A stretch of DNA of 64,000 nucleotides from Fodinibius sp036381435 (GTDB taxonomy: Bacteria; Bacteroidota; Rhodothermia; Balneolales; Balneolaceae): positions 1-64,000 of the forward strand of contig DASVCW010000004.1 of the NCBI GenBank assembly GCA_036381435.1, read 5' to 3'. A program made the position numbers and the translations under genes. Positions within the stretch are counted from its first letter, which is position 1. Each line of letters begins with the position of its first letter. This document shows, one piece after another, positions 1 through 7,917 of this stretch. The notes under the pieces were generated by a model that worked only from the letters and a program-made list of their open reading frames with translations, ran no database searches and was not told where the DNA came from.

Positions 1-140
1 AAGAAATGGACATCGCCCCTGCAAAACTGGGCATTGACTGTTCAACAGCTGGCCATTAAATTTGGTGACCGTTTGCCGCTGGATTTAACCCATAAACCTG
101 ATAAATAGCACAAACCGGACAGAGTTCAGTTTACACTACC
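1..140 (+). mobile_element. 3' end of an IS256-family insertion sequence (transposase C-terminus)
   Basis: The window opens inside a reading frame that ends at a TAG at 106-108. Its 35 residues contain WTSPLQNWALTVQQLAIKF, which matches the conserved C-terminal pattern of IS256/Mutator-type DDE transposases (W-x-P-x-x-NW-x-x-x-x-QLAI-x-F). About 30 bases after the stop, 'gtttacactacc' (129-140) looks like the outer end of an IS256-type inverted repeat. The left end lies outside the window, so the boundary at 140 is a guess. The catalytic DDE residues are not visible, so activity cannot be judged. Confidence 0.75.
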
Positions 141-688
141 GATGAAATTACAGGCAGAAGTTACTGATGGTATAACGTTTTACCACAAAACCACTTGTGT
201 TAACCGTTTCATTTATACAATCGCTGCTGTATTACATTTCATCTAACCAAATGATGGATAATGAGAGAGTTAAGCCATTCCGTTAAACCAAATTGGTTAT
301 ACCATTTTTTGTCAATCCTTTTTAGCTGTTAGCAAACAACCTTAAAAGATGGTTCATAAGCCCTCTAGATTAGGATTCATAATAGTTTTACCCTCTTTAA
401 TCGTGTTTTCGTTATACGAAATGGCTAAAGACAATCTGTTTGGCAGATAGAATCGGTATGACAAAATATGAAACAAAGTGTAGAGTAGCTCCAATTCCAT
501 CTTCTTTTAGTCATTGTGTTAAACCATTTTGATGTTTTTGTGTTAAACCGTCTACCGAATGATGCATTTTAGTCCCAATCAGTTTCAAACCCTTTCATCT
601 TATCCCAGAACATTCCAATCTACGACTGCGGTTGGCATATTATCTGTTATATTATGAGCAAAACAAGGAGAACTAAGATCTGTCATAG
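141..688. other. Non-coding stretch with scattered GTTAAACC-type motifs
   Basis: I see no convincing gene in this ~550 bp. It contains several copies of a short motif close to 'tgtgttaaaccrtttt' (about 197-212, 277-292, 514-530 and 537-553) with irregular spacing, and a similar motif recurs at about 1597 after the phosphatase gene. A perfect palindrome 'aaccaaattggtt' lies near 287-299. They may be operator or repeat debris next to the insertion sequence. A purine-rich 'aaggag' near 665-670 is the ribosome binding site of the next gene. Confidence 0.4.
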
Positions 689-1570
689 ATGTACGATATT
701 GTAGGTGATGTTCACGGCCATGCGGATGAGCTGGAACAGCTTCTTCAGAAAATGGGATACCGGAAAAAGGATGGTGTTTATTCTCATCCGTCTAACCGAA
801 AGGCCGTTTTTGTAGGTGACTATATAGACCGGGGCCTCAAAGTTAGGGAAACGCTATATATAATAAAGAATATGTGTGATGCCGGTGAAGCCAAAGCGGT
901 AATGGGAAATCATGAATTTAATGCCCTTTGTTATCACACACCTGATGGAAAGGGCGGATATCTGAGAGAACATTCCGACAAAAACAGGAAACAGCACAAG
1001 GAGACCCTGGAAGCGTTCAAAAACTATGAGGATGAATGGAATGAATTCCTGGAATGGTTTAAAGATCTGCCGTTATACCTGGACTTAGACCCCTTCCGTG
1101 TAGTACATGCCTGTTGGGATGAGGAACATATCGATTGGTTAGACGAACATTACAGCAGTGCTACTCCTGAATTTCTTCATGCCGCCTCTGATAAAACCCA
1201 AAAAGCGTATAGTGTAATTGAGGAAACCTTGAAAGGAAAAGAACATACCTTGCCAGATGGCATATCCTTTTTTGATAAGGACGGCCATGAACGATTCGAT
1301 TGCAGGGTTAAGTGGTGGACCAATTCGGAATACCGAAAAACGTATGACGATGTGTTGATGGAATGTCCAGATGCCATTTCGCATGACGAAATCAATTCGT
1401 CTGACACTTTTTACAGTCATACAGGTGATAAACCTGTCTTTTTTGGCCATTATTGGCTGAAAGGGTTACCCGAATTGAACCATTCAAAAGCGGTGTGTTT
1501 GGATTATATTAGTTGCATTTCGGTGGGGCGAAAGTGGGTTGGTGGATGGGGAGTTTGTGTGGTGAAATGA
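689..1570 (+). CDS. Calcineurin-like metallophosphoesterase (PrpE/ApaH-like)
   Basis: A 293-residue predicted cytoplasmic phosphoesterase. The family's metal-binding signature is complete: GDVHG at residues 6-10, GDYIDRG at 43-49 and GNHE at 73-76, with a later GH in FFGHYWLKG near the C-terminus. This order is typical of the PPP-type/ApaH-like branch that hydrolyses phosphoproteins or dinucleoside polyphosphates. The substrate cannot be told from sequence. The ATG at 689 is supported by an 'aaggag' about 20 bases upstream. The gene stands alone between the IS remnant and a small unknown gene, so the neighbours give no clue to its role. Confidence 0.88.
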   Translation: MYDIVGDVHGHADELEQLLQKMGYRKKDGVYSHPSNRKAVFVGDYIDRGLKVRETLYIIKNMCDAGEAKAVMGNHEFNALCYHTPDGKGGYLREHSDKNRKQHKETLEAFKNYEDEWNEFLEWFKDLPLYLDLDPFRVVHACWDEEHIDWLDEHYSSATPEFLHAASDKTQKAYSVIEETLKGKEHTLPDGISFFDKDGHERFDCRVKWWTNSEYRKTYDDVLMECPDAISHDEINSSDTFYSHTGDKPVFFGHYWLKGLPELNHSKAVCLDYISCISVGRKWVGGWGVCVVK

Positions 1571-1695
1571 ATTTAATGATAGAAAGTTTGGTAATTGTTA
1601 AACCACAAAAACTAACAAAATTGGTGTGACATTATGTTGTCAGTACTATTCTCTATAGTATTTTCAAACAATAAATTTTAAGAAAGGAGAGCAAC

Positions 1696-2010
1696 ATGAT
1701 TACACTAAGAATTAATAACAGTTCTCAGACTAATTCTAATATCGAAGAACAATGGATAAGAGAACAAATTCAAAATCGTAGAGCTGAAGGGCAAGCTATT
1801 TGCGTTGAATTTGAGGTTCATTACAAAGATGTAAATATGATATTTCCTTTTGGAAATTGCCCATCTCGATCAAATGGTGGGGGAGGCGGGCAAAATTTCA
1901 GTAAAAGAACTTGGGAATTGATTGATTTTTGGAAAAGAATAAAGGATAGGGAAATTAATCCGGGGCTAATTATTTCATTTTGGAAACATATTCTAAATGC
2001 TTGTAATTAA
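1696..2010 (+). CDS. Small protein of unknown function with a glycine run
   Basis: A 104-residue frame with a strong ribosome binding site ('aaaggagagc' just before the ATG), unusual for this window, which supports real translation. I do not recognise the family. The N-terminal half is hydrophilic and beta-prone. A cysteine is followed by a short SRSNGGGGGQ segment at about residues 57-66, and the C-terminal part is tryptophan-rich and probably helical. No signal peptide or membrane segment is evident. It points away from the PIN operon downstream and is separated from the phosphatase by about 125 bp, so it is probably monocistronic. Confidence 0.6.
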   Translation: MITLRINNSSQTNSNIEEQWIREQIQNRRAEGQAICVEFEVHYKDVNMIFPFGNCPSRSNGGGGGQNFSKRTWELIDFWKRIKDREINPGLIISFWKHILNACN

Positions 2011-2086
2011 CAAAGCTATTCTTAAGTAAAAAGAAACCCTTGCCGTTAAAATCTATAGTATAAGTAGCTTTCTTAATGATTGCATT

Positions 2087-2257
2087 TTAGGAACAATTTT
2101 TAAGAGAGCGTCTTTTAGAAGCATAAGCCAGCATAATATCATCGGCTAATTCAAACATCAGTTCATTACCTTGACGCACAGTTCGGAAACTTGCCCTCTT
2201 ACTAGTTTCTATAAAAAGTTCTTTATTTCCCCTGAAATGCAAAAGCGTTTTTTTCAT
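2087..2257 (-). CDS. 56-residue protein translationally coupled to the PIN toxin
   Basis: A short frame that starts at the ATG overlapping the PIN stop codon (ATGA at 2257-2254) and runs 56 residues. The product starts MKKTLLHFRGNKELF and ends SLKNCS. It is basic and contains a probable amphipathic helix (residues 32-47, ELMFELADDIMLAYAS). The exact overlap and natural amino acid composition argue for a real gene, the third of the operon. It might be an accessory antitoxin-like peptide or the N-terminal remnant of a larger protein. I do not recognise a family. Confidence 0.5.
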   Translation of the reverse strand: MKKTLLHFRGNKELFIETSKRASFRTVRQGNELMFELADDIMLAYASKRRSLKNCS

Positions 2258-2709
2258 CGCTTCGGATCAATGTATATAAAATCCAGATATTCACCATCTA
2301 AATGTTCAAAGTCCTTATCGGTTGAAAGTAGGGCAGAACTGGTAATCGATGCTGTAGCAGCAATCCATAAATCATTCTTTCCCATATTTCGAGAGGAAAG
2401 ACTATCCGGCAGTGGTTTTGCTGTAAGCTTTCCCTGACTATAAGCGTCAATCTCCGCATATCGATCTGCAAGATCAAACGATTCAATGGGTATAATTAAA
2501 AAATCCTTTAATAGCTCTTTTAAGTAATTTCTCTTCCGTTTTCCATAGTTTCGCTGTCGTGCAATAGATTCAATTTCACCAATACTTGTGATGGAAAGAA
2601 TAATGGTATCTTCGGCCCCTAAACTATCCAGGGTTTCACGAATATCAGGCACAAGATAAGTCTCTCGAAGCAGGTGAAGCAGGATATTGGTATCTATAGT
2701 AACCGTCAT
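2254..2709 (-). CDS. PIN-domain ribonuclease, VapC-like toxin
   Basis: A 151-residue PIN domain with the expected acidic residues: D6 in TIDTNILLHLL, E45 in SIGEIESIA, D113 in KNDLWIAATA and D131/D133 in LLSTDKDFEHL. These coordinate Mg2+ or Mn2+ in PIN nucleases, which in VapC toxins cut tRNA or rRNA. The start overlaps the stop of the upstream 311-residue gene by four bases (ATGA), so the two are translationally coupled. That is the usual layout of a type II toxin-antitoxin pair, although the partner is far larger than a normal VapB. All catalytic residues are present, so it is probably active. Confidence 0.85.
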   Translation of the reverse strand: MTVTIDTNILLHLLRETYLVPDIRETLDSLGAEDTIILSITSIGEIESIARQRNYGKRKRNYLKELLKDFLIIPIESFDLADRYAEIDAYSQGKLTAKPLPDSLSSRNMGKNDLWIAATASITSSALLSTDKDFEHLDGEYLDFIYIDPKR

Positions 2710-3641
2710 TTATTAAGCATTTCAAGTAGCTCATTGATAGATTCATCTCCCGGCCATTTGCCTACTACATTGCTTAACTTAGTTCCCTTATACTCTTGTT
2801 TGGCACGAAGTTCTTTAAAATCCAGCTGTTCTTTTATCGGAGATGGTTGCTTTGTAAACCATTCATCTTCTTCGGTGGCAAGTCTGACTTTAGCTACTTC
2901 AATAACACTTATGGCACCAGAAGGTTTGAAATTAGCTATACCTTCTAAGGTTACCTTCTTACCTAAGTAGGCTGAAATCTCTTCAAATTTAATCTCATTT
3001 GTCAGTATAGCCCGTGTTGTTCCGCCTTCAGTCTTAATTTGAATCAAATCTCTACTGTATTGCATAAGGTCTAATATGCCGGTAATTCGGGCACGGCTTG
3101 GAGGAGGCGTTTGTTCTTCCAGCTTTTTTATGTTTTCAAAAGATTGATAGCTAATTTCTGTTGGTTCCTCATAAACATAGCCGGATATTTGGATAGTCCC
3201 GCTTGTATTTTCAAAGAGTGATTGATGCTTTTCCATCTCCTTTAAAAGGTGTTTATCCAACAGATCATCATCTTGATTTGATTGAAAAGCTTGATTGAAG
3301 GATTCAAGAGCAAGGTCTATGCCTGTATATTTTTGAAGTGATTCCGGACTTCGTCCAAACAGGGGAATTTGTGGCTGATGCAGTGACTCCTCCAATAAAG
3401 GGGCTTCAATAATTAAATCAGTAGAACCTTCACGGATGTCTGTTAGTTGGAAATTAACCGATTCCTCCAGCCATTTTGGCTTAGGACCTTTTTTACTGCT
3501 AATTCCTTCAACTACAATACGAAGAGAGCCACCGGCCACAGCCTGTAACATTTCTGCTAATTGCCGCATGGCATTAAATGATATTTTCCCTTTCTCTAAA
3601 GGGAAATCATTAAGGATGATATGATGCTTTTTACTATTCAA
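2706..3641 (-). CDS. Large antitoxin-like partner of the PIN protein
   Basis: A 311-residue protein encoded directly upstream of the PIN gene with a four-base overlap. No enzymatic motif is visible. The N-terminal part (about 1-80) looks like a mixed alpha/beta domain. The middle (about 180-260) reads like a small beta domain. The C-terminal tail GKWPGDESINELLEMLNK has the W-P-G-D-E plus helix pattern often seen in the toxin-wrapping tails of VapB-type antitoxins. I infer that the tail inhibits the PIN protein while the N-terminal region gives regulation or sensing. A conventional VapB is 70-90 residues, so the extra ~220 residues are the unusual feature. Confidence 0.6.
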   Translation of the reverse strand: MNSKKHHIILNDFPLEKGKISFNAMRQLAEMLQAVAGGSLRIVVEGISSKKGPKPKWLEESVNFQLTDIREGSTDLIIEAPLLEESLHQPQIPLFGRSPESLQKYTGIDLALESFNQAFQSNQDDDLLDKHLLKEMEKHQSLFENTSGTIQISGYVYEEPTEISYQSFENIKKLEEQTPPPSRARITGILDLMQYSRDLIQIKTEGGTTRAILTNEIKFEEISAYLGKKVTLEGIANFKPSGAISVIEVAKVRLATEEDEWFTKQPSPIKEQLDFKELRAKQEYKGTKLSNVVGKWPGDESINELLEMLNK

Positions 3642-3866
3642 ATAAGCTAAAGTGTTCCTCTTTTTTTAATAATAACGGAAGTAAGATACTAATCTTTTTC
3701 TAATTCATCATAAACTGTCAAAATTACTTGACTAGTATGATTTGTAACGGTCTTTTCATTGAAGGTTATTTTGTGAATAACCTAATCTTTCCTTTGTACT
3801 TATTGCTCAATTTTGTTAGGATTAGGTCAATTAAAAAAATTTCATAAAGTACAATAATAACGTTAA

Positions 3867-5411
3867 ATGGCTAATAACAAGGGTACAAAAGACGAACCAC
3901 TAGAGAAACAACTCTGGAAAACCGCCGATAAACTACGAAAGAACATCGATGCGGCCGAGTACAAACACATCGTATTGGGACTCATCTTCTTAAAATACAT
4001 CTCCGACTCTTTTGAGGAACTACACTCAAAACTGCAAAAAGGGGAAGGCGAGTACGTTGGCGCTGATCCCGAAGACAAAGACGAGTACAAGGCTGAAAAC
4101 GTATTCTTTGTGCCTCCTTCTGCCCGCTGGTCTTTTCTGAAGACCCATGCCAAACAGCCAACGATTGGCAAAACGGTGGATGATGCCATGGATGCCATTG
4201 AAAGTGAAAATGCTTCCCTGAAAGGCGTGTTGCCCATGGTGTATGCCCGGAGAAATCTAGATACTACTGTGCTGGGCGGACTGATTGACGAAATTAGCAA
4301 GATCGATTTGAAGGTGGCCTCCAAAGACTCTACCGATATGTTGGGAAAGGTCTTTGAATACTTTCTTGGAGAATTTGCACTGGCTGAAGGCAAAAAGGGC
4401 GGGCAGTTCTATACACCCCGAAGTGTGGTTCAGGTGCTGGTGGAAATGCTGGAACCCTATAAAGGACGGGTATTTGATCCTTGCTGCGGTTCAGGGGGCA
4501 TGTTTGTTCAGTCCGAGAAATTTGTGGAAAGCCACCAGGGGAATGTGCATGATATCTCTATCTTCGGGCAGGAGAGCAACCTGACCACCTGGCGGCTTTG
4601 TAAAATGAACCTGGCCATCCGGGGGATTGACAGTTCGCAGGTGAAGTGGAACAGCGAGGGGTCGTTTCTGAATGACGCTCATAAAGATTTAAAAGCGGAC
4701 TACATCATCGCCAACCCTCCGTTTAACGTAAGTGACTGGAGCGGTGATTTACTGAGAAAAGACGGCCGCTGGAAATATGGAGTACCTCCTTCCGGCAATG
4801 CGAATTTTGCATGGATGCAGCACTTCATCTATCACCTGTCGCCCAGCGGACAGGCCGGGGTGGTGCTGGCCAAGGGATCGCTGACCTCCAAAACATCGGG
4901 GGAAGGCGAGATACGAAAGGCGCTGGTAGAAGCCGGTCTGATAGATTGCATTGTAAATCTCCCCGCCAAACTGTTCCTGAACACACAAATTCCGGCCGCC
5001 CTCTGGTTTATGAGTCGGGACCGAAGTAATCACAAATTTCGGGACCGGCGGGATGAAATTTTATTTATTGATGCCCGTAATCTGGGGCACCTGATAAACC
5101 GCAGAACCCGCGTGCTTTCTGAGGATGATATTGCTCAAATAGCCGATACCTACCATTCCTGGCGGAACCCAGATGGGGACTATGAAGACATCCCCGGTTT
5201 TTGCAATGCTGCACCTGTTGAGCGGGTAGAGGAACTGGATTACGTACTGACCCCCGGCCGGTATGTGGGACTGCCGGATGAGGAAGACGATTTTGATTTC
5301 GAAGAGCGGTTTACCTCGCTGAAAAGCGAGTTCGAGGACCAGCTTAAAGAAGAAGCTGAATTAAACGAGCGTATTCTTGCCAACCTCCAAAAGATTCAGA
5401 TCGATGAGTGA
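3867..5411 (+). CDS. hsdM: Type I restriction-modification DNA methyltransferase subunit, system 1
   Basis: A 514-residue N6-adenine methyltransferase. An HsdM N-terminal helical domain (about 10-150) is followed by the methylase domain. The SAM-binding motif FDPCCGSGG lies near residues 201-209 and the catalytic motif IV NPPF near 282-285. Length is normal for a compact HsdM. It opens the operon hsdM-hsdS-(three accessory genes)-hsdR, and its stop overlaps the hsdS start by eight bases. The ATG lacks a clear Shine-Dalgarno sequence. The ~225 bp upstream gap, also facing the divergent PIN operon, must hold the promoter. Confidence 0.95.
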   Translation: MANNKGTKDEPLEKQLWKTADKLRKNIDAAEYKHIVLGLIFLKYISDSFEELHSKLQKGEGEYVGADPEDKDEYKAENVFFVPPSARWSFLKTHAKQPTIGKTVDDAMDAIESENASLKGVLPMVYARRNLDTTVLGGLIDEISKIDLKVASKDSTDMLGKVFEYFLGEFALAEGKKGGQFYTPRSVVQVLVEMLEPYKGRVFDPCCGSGGMFVQSEKFVESHQGNVHDISIFGQESNLTTWRLCKMNLAIRGIDSSQVKWNSEGSFLNDAHKDLKADYIIANPPFNVSDWSGDLLRKDGRWKYGVPPSGNANFAWMQHFIYHLSPSGQAGVVLAKGSLTSKTSGEGEIRKALVEAGLIDCIVNLPAKLFLNTQIPAALWFMSRDRSNHKFRDRRDEILFIDARNLGHLINRRTRVLSEDDIAQIADTYHSWRNPDGDYEDIPGFCNAAPVERVEELDYVLTPGRYVGLPDEEDDFDFEERFTSLKSEFEDQLKEEAELNERILANLQKIQIDE

Positions 5412-6561
5412 GTGGAAGGAATATAAATTGGGGGAAGTCTTAGATTTTGGGAATGGGAAGAGAAAACCAAAATCCGAAGGGGAGATTCCTATTTATGGAG
5501 GGAATGGCATTTTAGGATATAGCTCGGAAAACAATTATGATGGGGAAACTATAATTATAGGAAGAGTCGGTGCCTATTGTGGTTCAGTTTATTATGCAGA
5601 TGAGCCTGTCTGGATTTCTGATAATGCCTTATCGGCTAAACCTAAAAAGAACTATGACACAAAATTTTTATACTATTTCTTAAAAGATCTGAATCTCAAC
5701 CAATTTGCCGGAGGTTCCAGCCATCCGCTTGTTACCCAAACTTTATTGAATTCCTTAGAAGTTTGTATTGTCGATGATGTTGACAAACAAAAAGCCATTG
5801 CCTCCGTTCTTAGCAGCCTGGATGATAAAATAGACCTGCTCCACCGCCAGAACCAAACCCTGGAAGCCATGGCCGAAACACTCTTCCAGCAGTGGTTTGT
5901 GGAGGAGGCGGAAGAGGATTGGGAGGAAGTAAGCCTGCATGATGCTATTGACTTAGTTGGAGGAGGAACACCAAAAACTTCTGTTGATGAATATTGGAAT
6001 GGGAATATTAATTGGTTATCTGGTGGAGATATTGCTTCTAATCACAAAAACTTTGTAACCAATACCGAAAGGTTAATTACACAGGTAGGATTACAAAATA
6101 GCTCCGCAAGACTTTTACCAAAATATTCTACAGTAATTTCAGCAAGAGGAACAGTGGGGAAATACTGCCTATTATCTGATGAAATGGCTTTCAGTCAATC
6201 GAATTATGGAATAAAGCCTAAATTTTCCGAATGTTATTTCTTTACTTACCTCTTGATAGCTCATTCTGTTGAAAGACTAAGGTCGGCAGCATATGGAAGT
6301 GTTTTTGATACTATCACAACTAAAACATTTAAAAACCATGCAATCCAAATTCCTTCAGAAGATGATATACTCACTTTTGAAAAAGAAATAAGCTCCTATT
6401 TTCGAAAAATGTTGGGTAATCAGCAACAAATTAAAATTCTTGAAAAATTACGAGATACGTTGTTGCCGAAGTTAATGAGCGGAGAGGTAACGATTAATAT
6501 TAAAAAAAGAAGTTATGGAAAAAGAGGAAGCAACACTGCTTACATATCAAGAAGTACTTGA
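5404..6561 (+). CDS. hsdS: Type I restriction specificity subunit, system 1
   Basis: A 385-residue HsdS with two target-recognition domains. The first is residues ~1-150, starting SEWKEYKLGEVLDFGNG. The second starts near 175 with EEVSLHDAIDLVGGGTPKT. Each is followed by a conserved helix that dimerises and contacts HsdM (about 140-170, and the final KLRDTLLPKLMSGEV region). I chose the ATG at 5404, overlapping the hsdM stop, over a farther upstream start. The normal C-terminus (MSGEV) is followed by an unusual tail of about 20 residues that is simply the first bases of the next gene read in another frame, consistent with an insertion having removed the original stop. Confidence 0.92.
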   Translation: MSEWKEYKLGEVLDFGNGKRKPKSEGEIPIYGGNGILGYSSENNYDGETIIIGRVGAYCGSVYYADEPVWISDNALSAKPKKNYDTKFLYYFLKDLNLNQFAGGSSHPLVTQTLLNSLEVCIVDDVDKQKAIASVLSSLDDKIDLLHRQNQTLEAMAETLFQQWFVEEAEEDWEEVSLHDAIDLVGGGTPKTSVDEYWNGNINWLSGGDIASNHKNFVTNTERLITQVGLQNSSARLLPKYSTVISARGTVGKYCLLSDEMAFSQSNYGIKPKFSECYFFTYLLIAHSVERLRSAAYGSVFDTITTKTFKNHAIQIPSEDDILTFEKEISSYFRKMLGNQQQIKILEKLRDTLLPKLMSGEVTINIKKRSYGKRGSNTAYISRST

Positions 6562-7786
6562 AAGTATTGAAAACCAAGAATGTCATCTACTGCTCGGAAA
6601 TGGATTTAACCGTTCATTGTGTGTGAATACAAGTTATGAATCCATATTTCAAGAAATGATCGAAAATAGGCATGGTTTGTATAGAGAAGCGAAAGCAATT
6701 GCTAAGGATTGTAATTATGATTTAGAGAGATTTATTGGAAGGTTAGAAGACGATATTAATGCAGATAATCAGTTCCTGAGAAAATATATTAGAAATAAAG
6801 TTAAATTCGATTTTATGAAAGCAACGCATAAAATTGTGAAGTCTGAAATCAAAAATGTTTATGCAGAGAAAAATGAAGGTGTAATTTTATTACTCAAAAA
6901 TTTCACCAATTATTTCACCTTGAATTTCGATTTATTTCTTTATTTGCTTCTATTAAATTTTAAATCGAATGACGGTACTGAAGAATCCATTGCATTTCAA
7001 CAGTCAATTGAATTTGTAGAAGAGGACCTGAATAAAAAACAGGATAATATTTATGCTGAGATCAATCGTGCGAGGCGAGAGGGCATATTAGAAATAAACA
7101 TAGGCGGTGATAGCTCAACAGAAAGATCTCTTAGTAAGTCAACTAAAACTCGTTTTACAGCAATAATAAAAGAATATTCCAGTGCAAATGATAAAGGGTG
7201 GAAAGATAAAGATGTTAGAAATGTTGTAGACAAAATATTTGATGAGGAAAAAAGAATAAAAGTCTTGAATAACATCGATGACGGTTACAGGCAAAAGACA
7301 TTATTTGGAAATAGAGAATCCATTTATCTTAATAAGAAAACGCAAAATTTATTTTTTTTACATGGGGCATTTCATATCTATAGAGAAGGAAAAAGAATAA
7401 AGAAAATAACTCAACAATCGGACAAGGCTCTTTATGATAGGTTAGAAAACATTTTAAACGACGAAGAACAAGAGATTGTCTGTGTTTTCCAGTCTGAAAA
7501 CAAAATAAATGCTATCAACGAAAGTGACTATCTTAGAAATTGCTTCAATAAATTAGCAAGTCTTTCAGGGAAAATGGTAATTATAGGTAGCTCATTAGCA
7601 GATAATGATAATCATATTTTTGAACAGATCAATAATTCAGATATAGACACAATATATATTTCAACTTTATTAAGTGAGAAGGAAAAAGTTTTAGATGAAG
7701 CAAAAAATAAATTTCCTTCGAAAACACTTTATTTATTTGATGCCAAATCTATTTCATATGAGTTGCCGGAAAGTTTAGAAGAATAG
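6515..7786 (+). CDS. DUF4917 / SIR2-like protein inside the hsd operon
   Basis: A 423-residue protein resembling the DUF4917 family, which is related to SIR2-like Rossmann proteins. Visible landmarks are HLLLGNGFNRSL near residue 25, TLNFDLFLYLLLLNF near 135, LFFLHGAFHIYREGKRI near 285 and MVIIGSSLADNDNHI near 352. These match the order of nucleotide-binding loop, LN-x-D segment, HGA segment and terminal GSS segment. SIR2-like proteins in defence loci often consume NAD+ on infection; whether this one does is inference. It starts inside the last 47 bases of hsdS and is very AT-rich compared with hsdM. A leftover copy of an hsdS 3' end lies after it, so it looks inserted. Confidence 0.72.
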   Translation: MEKEEATLLTYQEVLESIENQECHLLLGNGFNRSLCVNTSYESIFQEMIENRHGLYREAKAIAKDCNYDLERFIGRLEDDINADNQFLRKYIRNKVKFDFMKATHKIVKSEIKNVYAEKNEGVILLLKNFTNYFTLNFDLFLYLLLLNFKSNDGTEESIAFQQSIEFVEEDLNKKQDNIYAEINRARREGILEINIGGDSSTERSLSKSTKTRFTAIIKEYSSANDKGWKDKDVRNVVDKIFDEEKRIKVLNNIDDGYRQKTLFGNRESIYLNKKTQNLFFLHGAFHIYREGKRIKKITQQSDKALYDRLENILNDEEQEIVCVFQSENKINAINESDYLRNCFNKLASLSGKMVIIGSSLADNDNHIFEQINNSDIDTIYISTLLSEKEKVLDEAKNKFPSKTLYLFDAKSISYELPESLEE

Positions 7787-7809
7787 TTGAATATTATGGA
7801 ACGTCAATA

Positions 7810-7915
7810 ATTGATAAAATCACTGAAAACAACCAGCAAATATGAGCCTCGAAAATTACGGGATACGTTGTTGCCGAAGTTGATGAGTGGAGAAGTAAAA
7901 ATAATAAACAATTGA
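7810..7915 (+). pseudogene. Remnant of an hsdS 3' end
   Basis: This short gap encodes IDKITENNQQI (7810-7842) in one frame. After a small frame break it continues in another as KLRDTLLPKLMSGEV, reaching a TGA at 7913-7915. That is the standard C-terminal helix of HsdS subunits. The last ~45 bases are nearly identical to the true hsdS end at about 6445-6490 ('gatacgttgttgccgaagtt' in both). The remnant lies exactly between the DUF4917 gene and the TrlF-like gene, so the DUF4917 gene is bracketed by a direct repeat of hsdS sequence. It is too short and frame-broken to be functional. Confidence 0.8.
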
Positions 7916-7917
7916 TT

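Noticed and set aside
490..560. Repeated 'gtgttaaaccrt' motifs considered as a small CRISPR or iteron set
   Set aside because: Spacing is irregular, the copies are short and diverged, and there is no replication or cas gene nearby.
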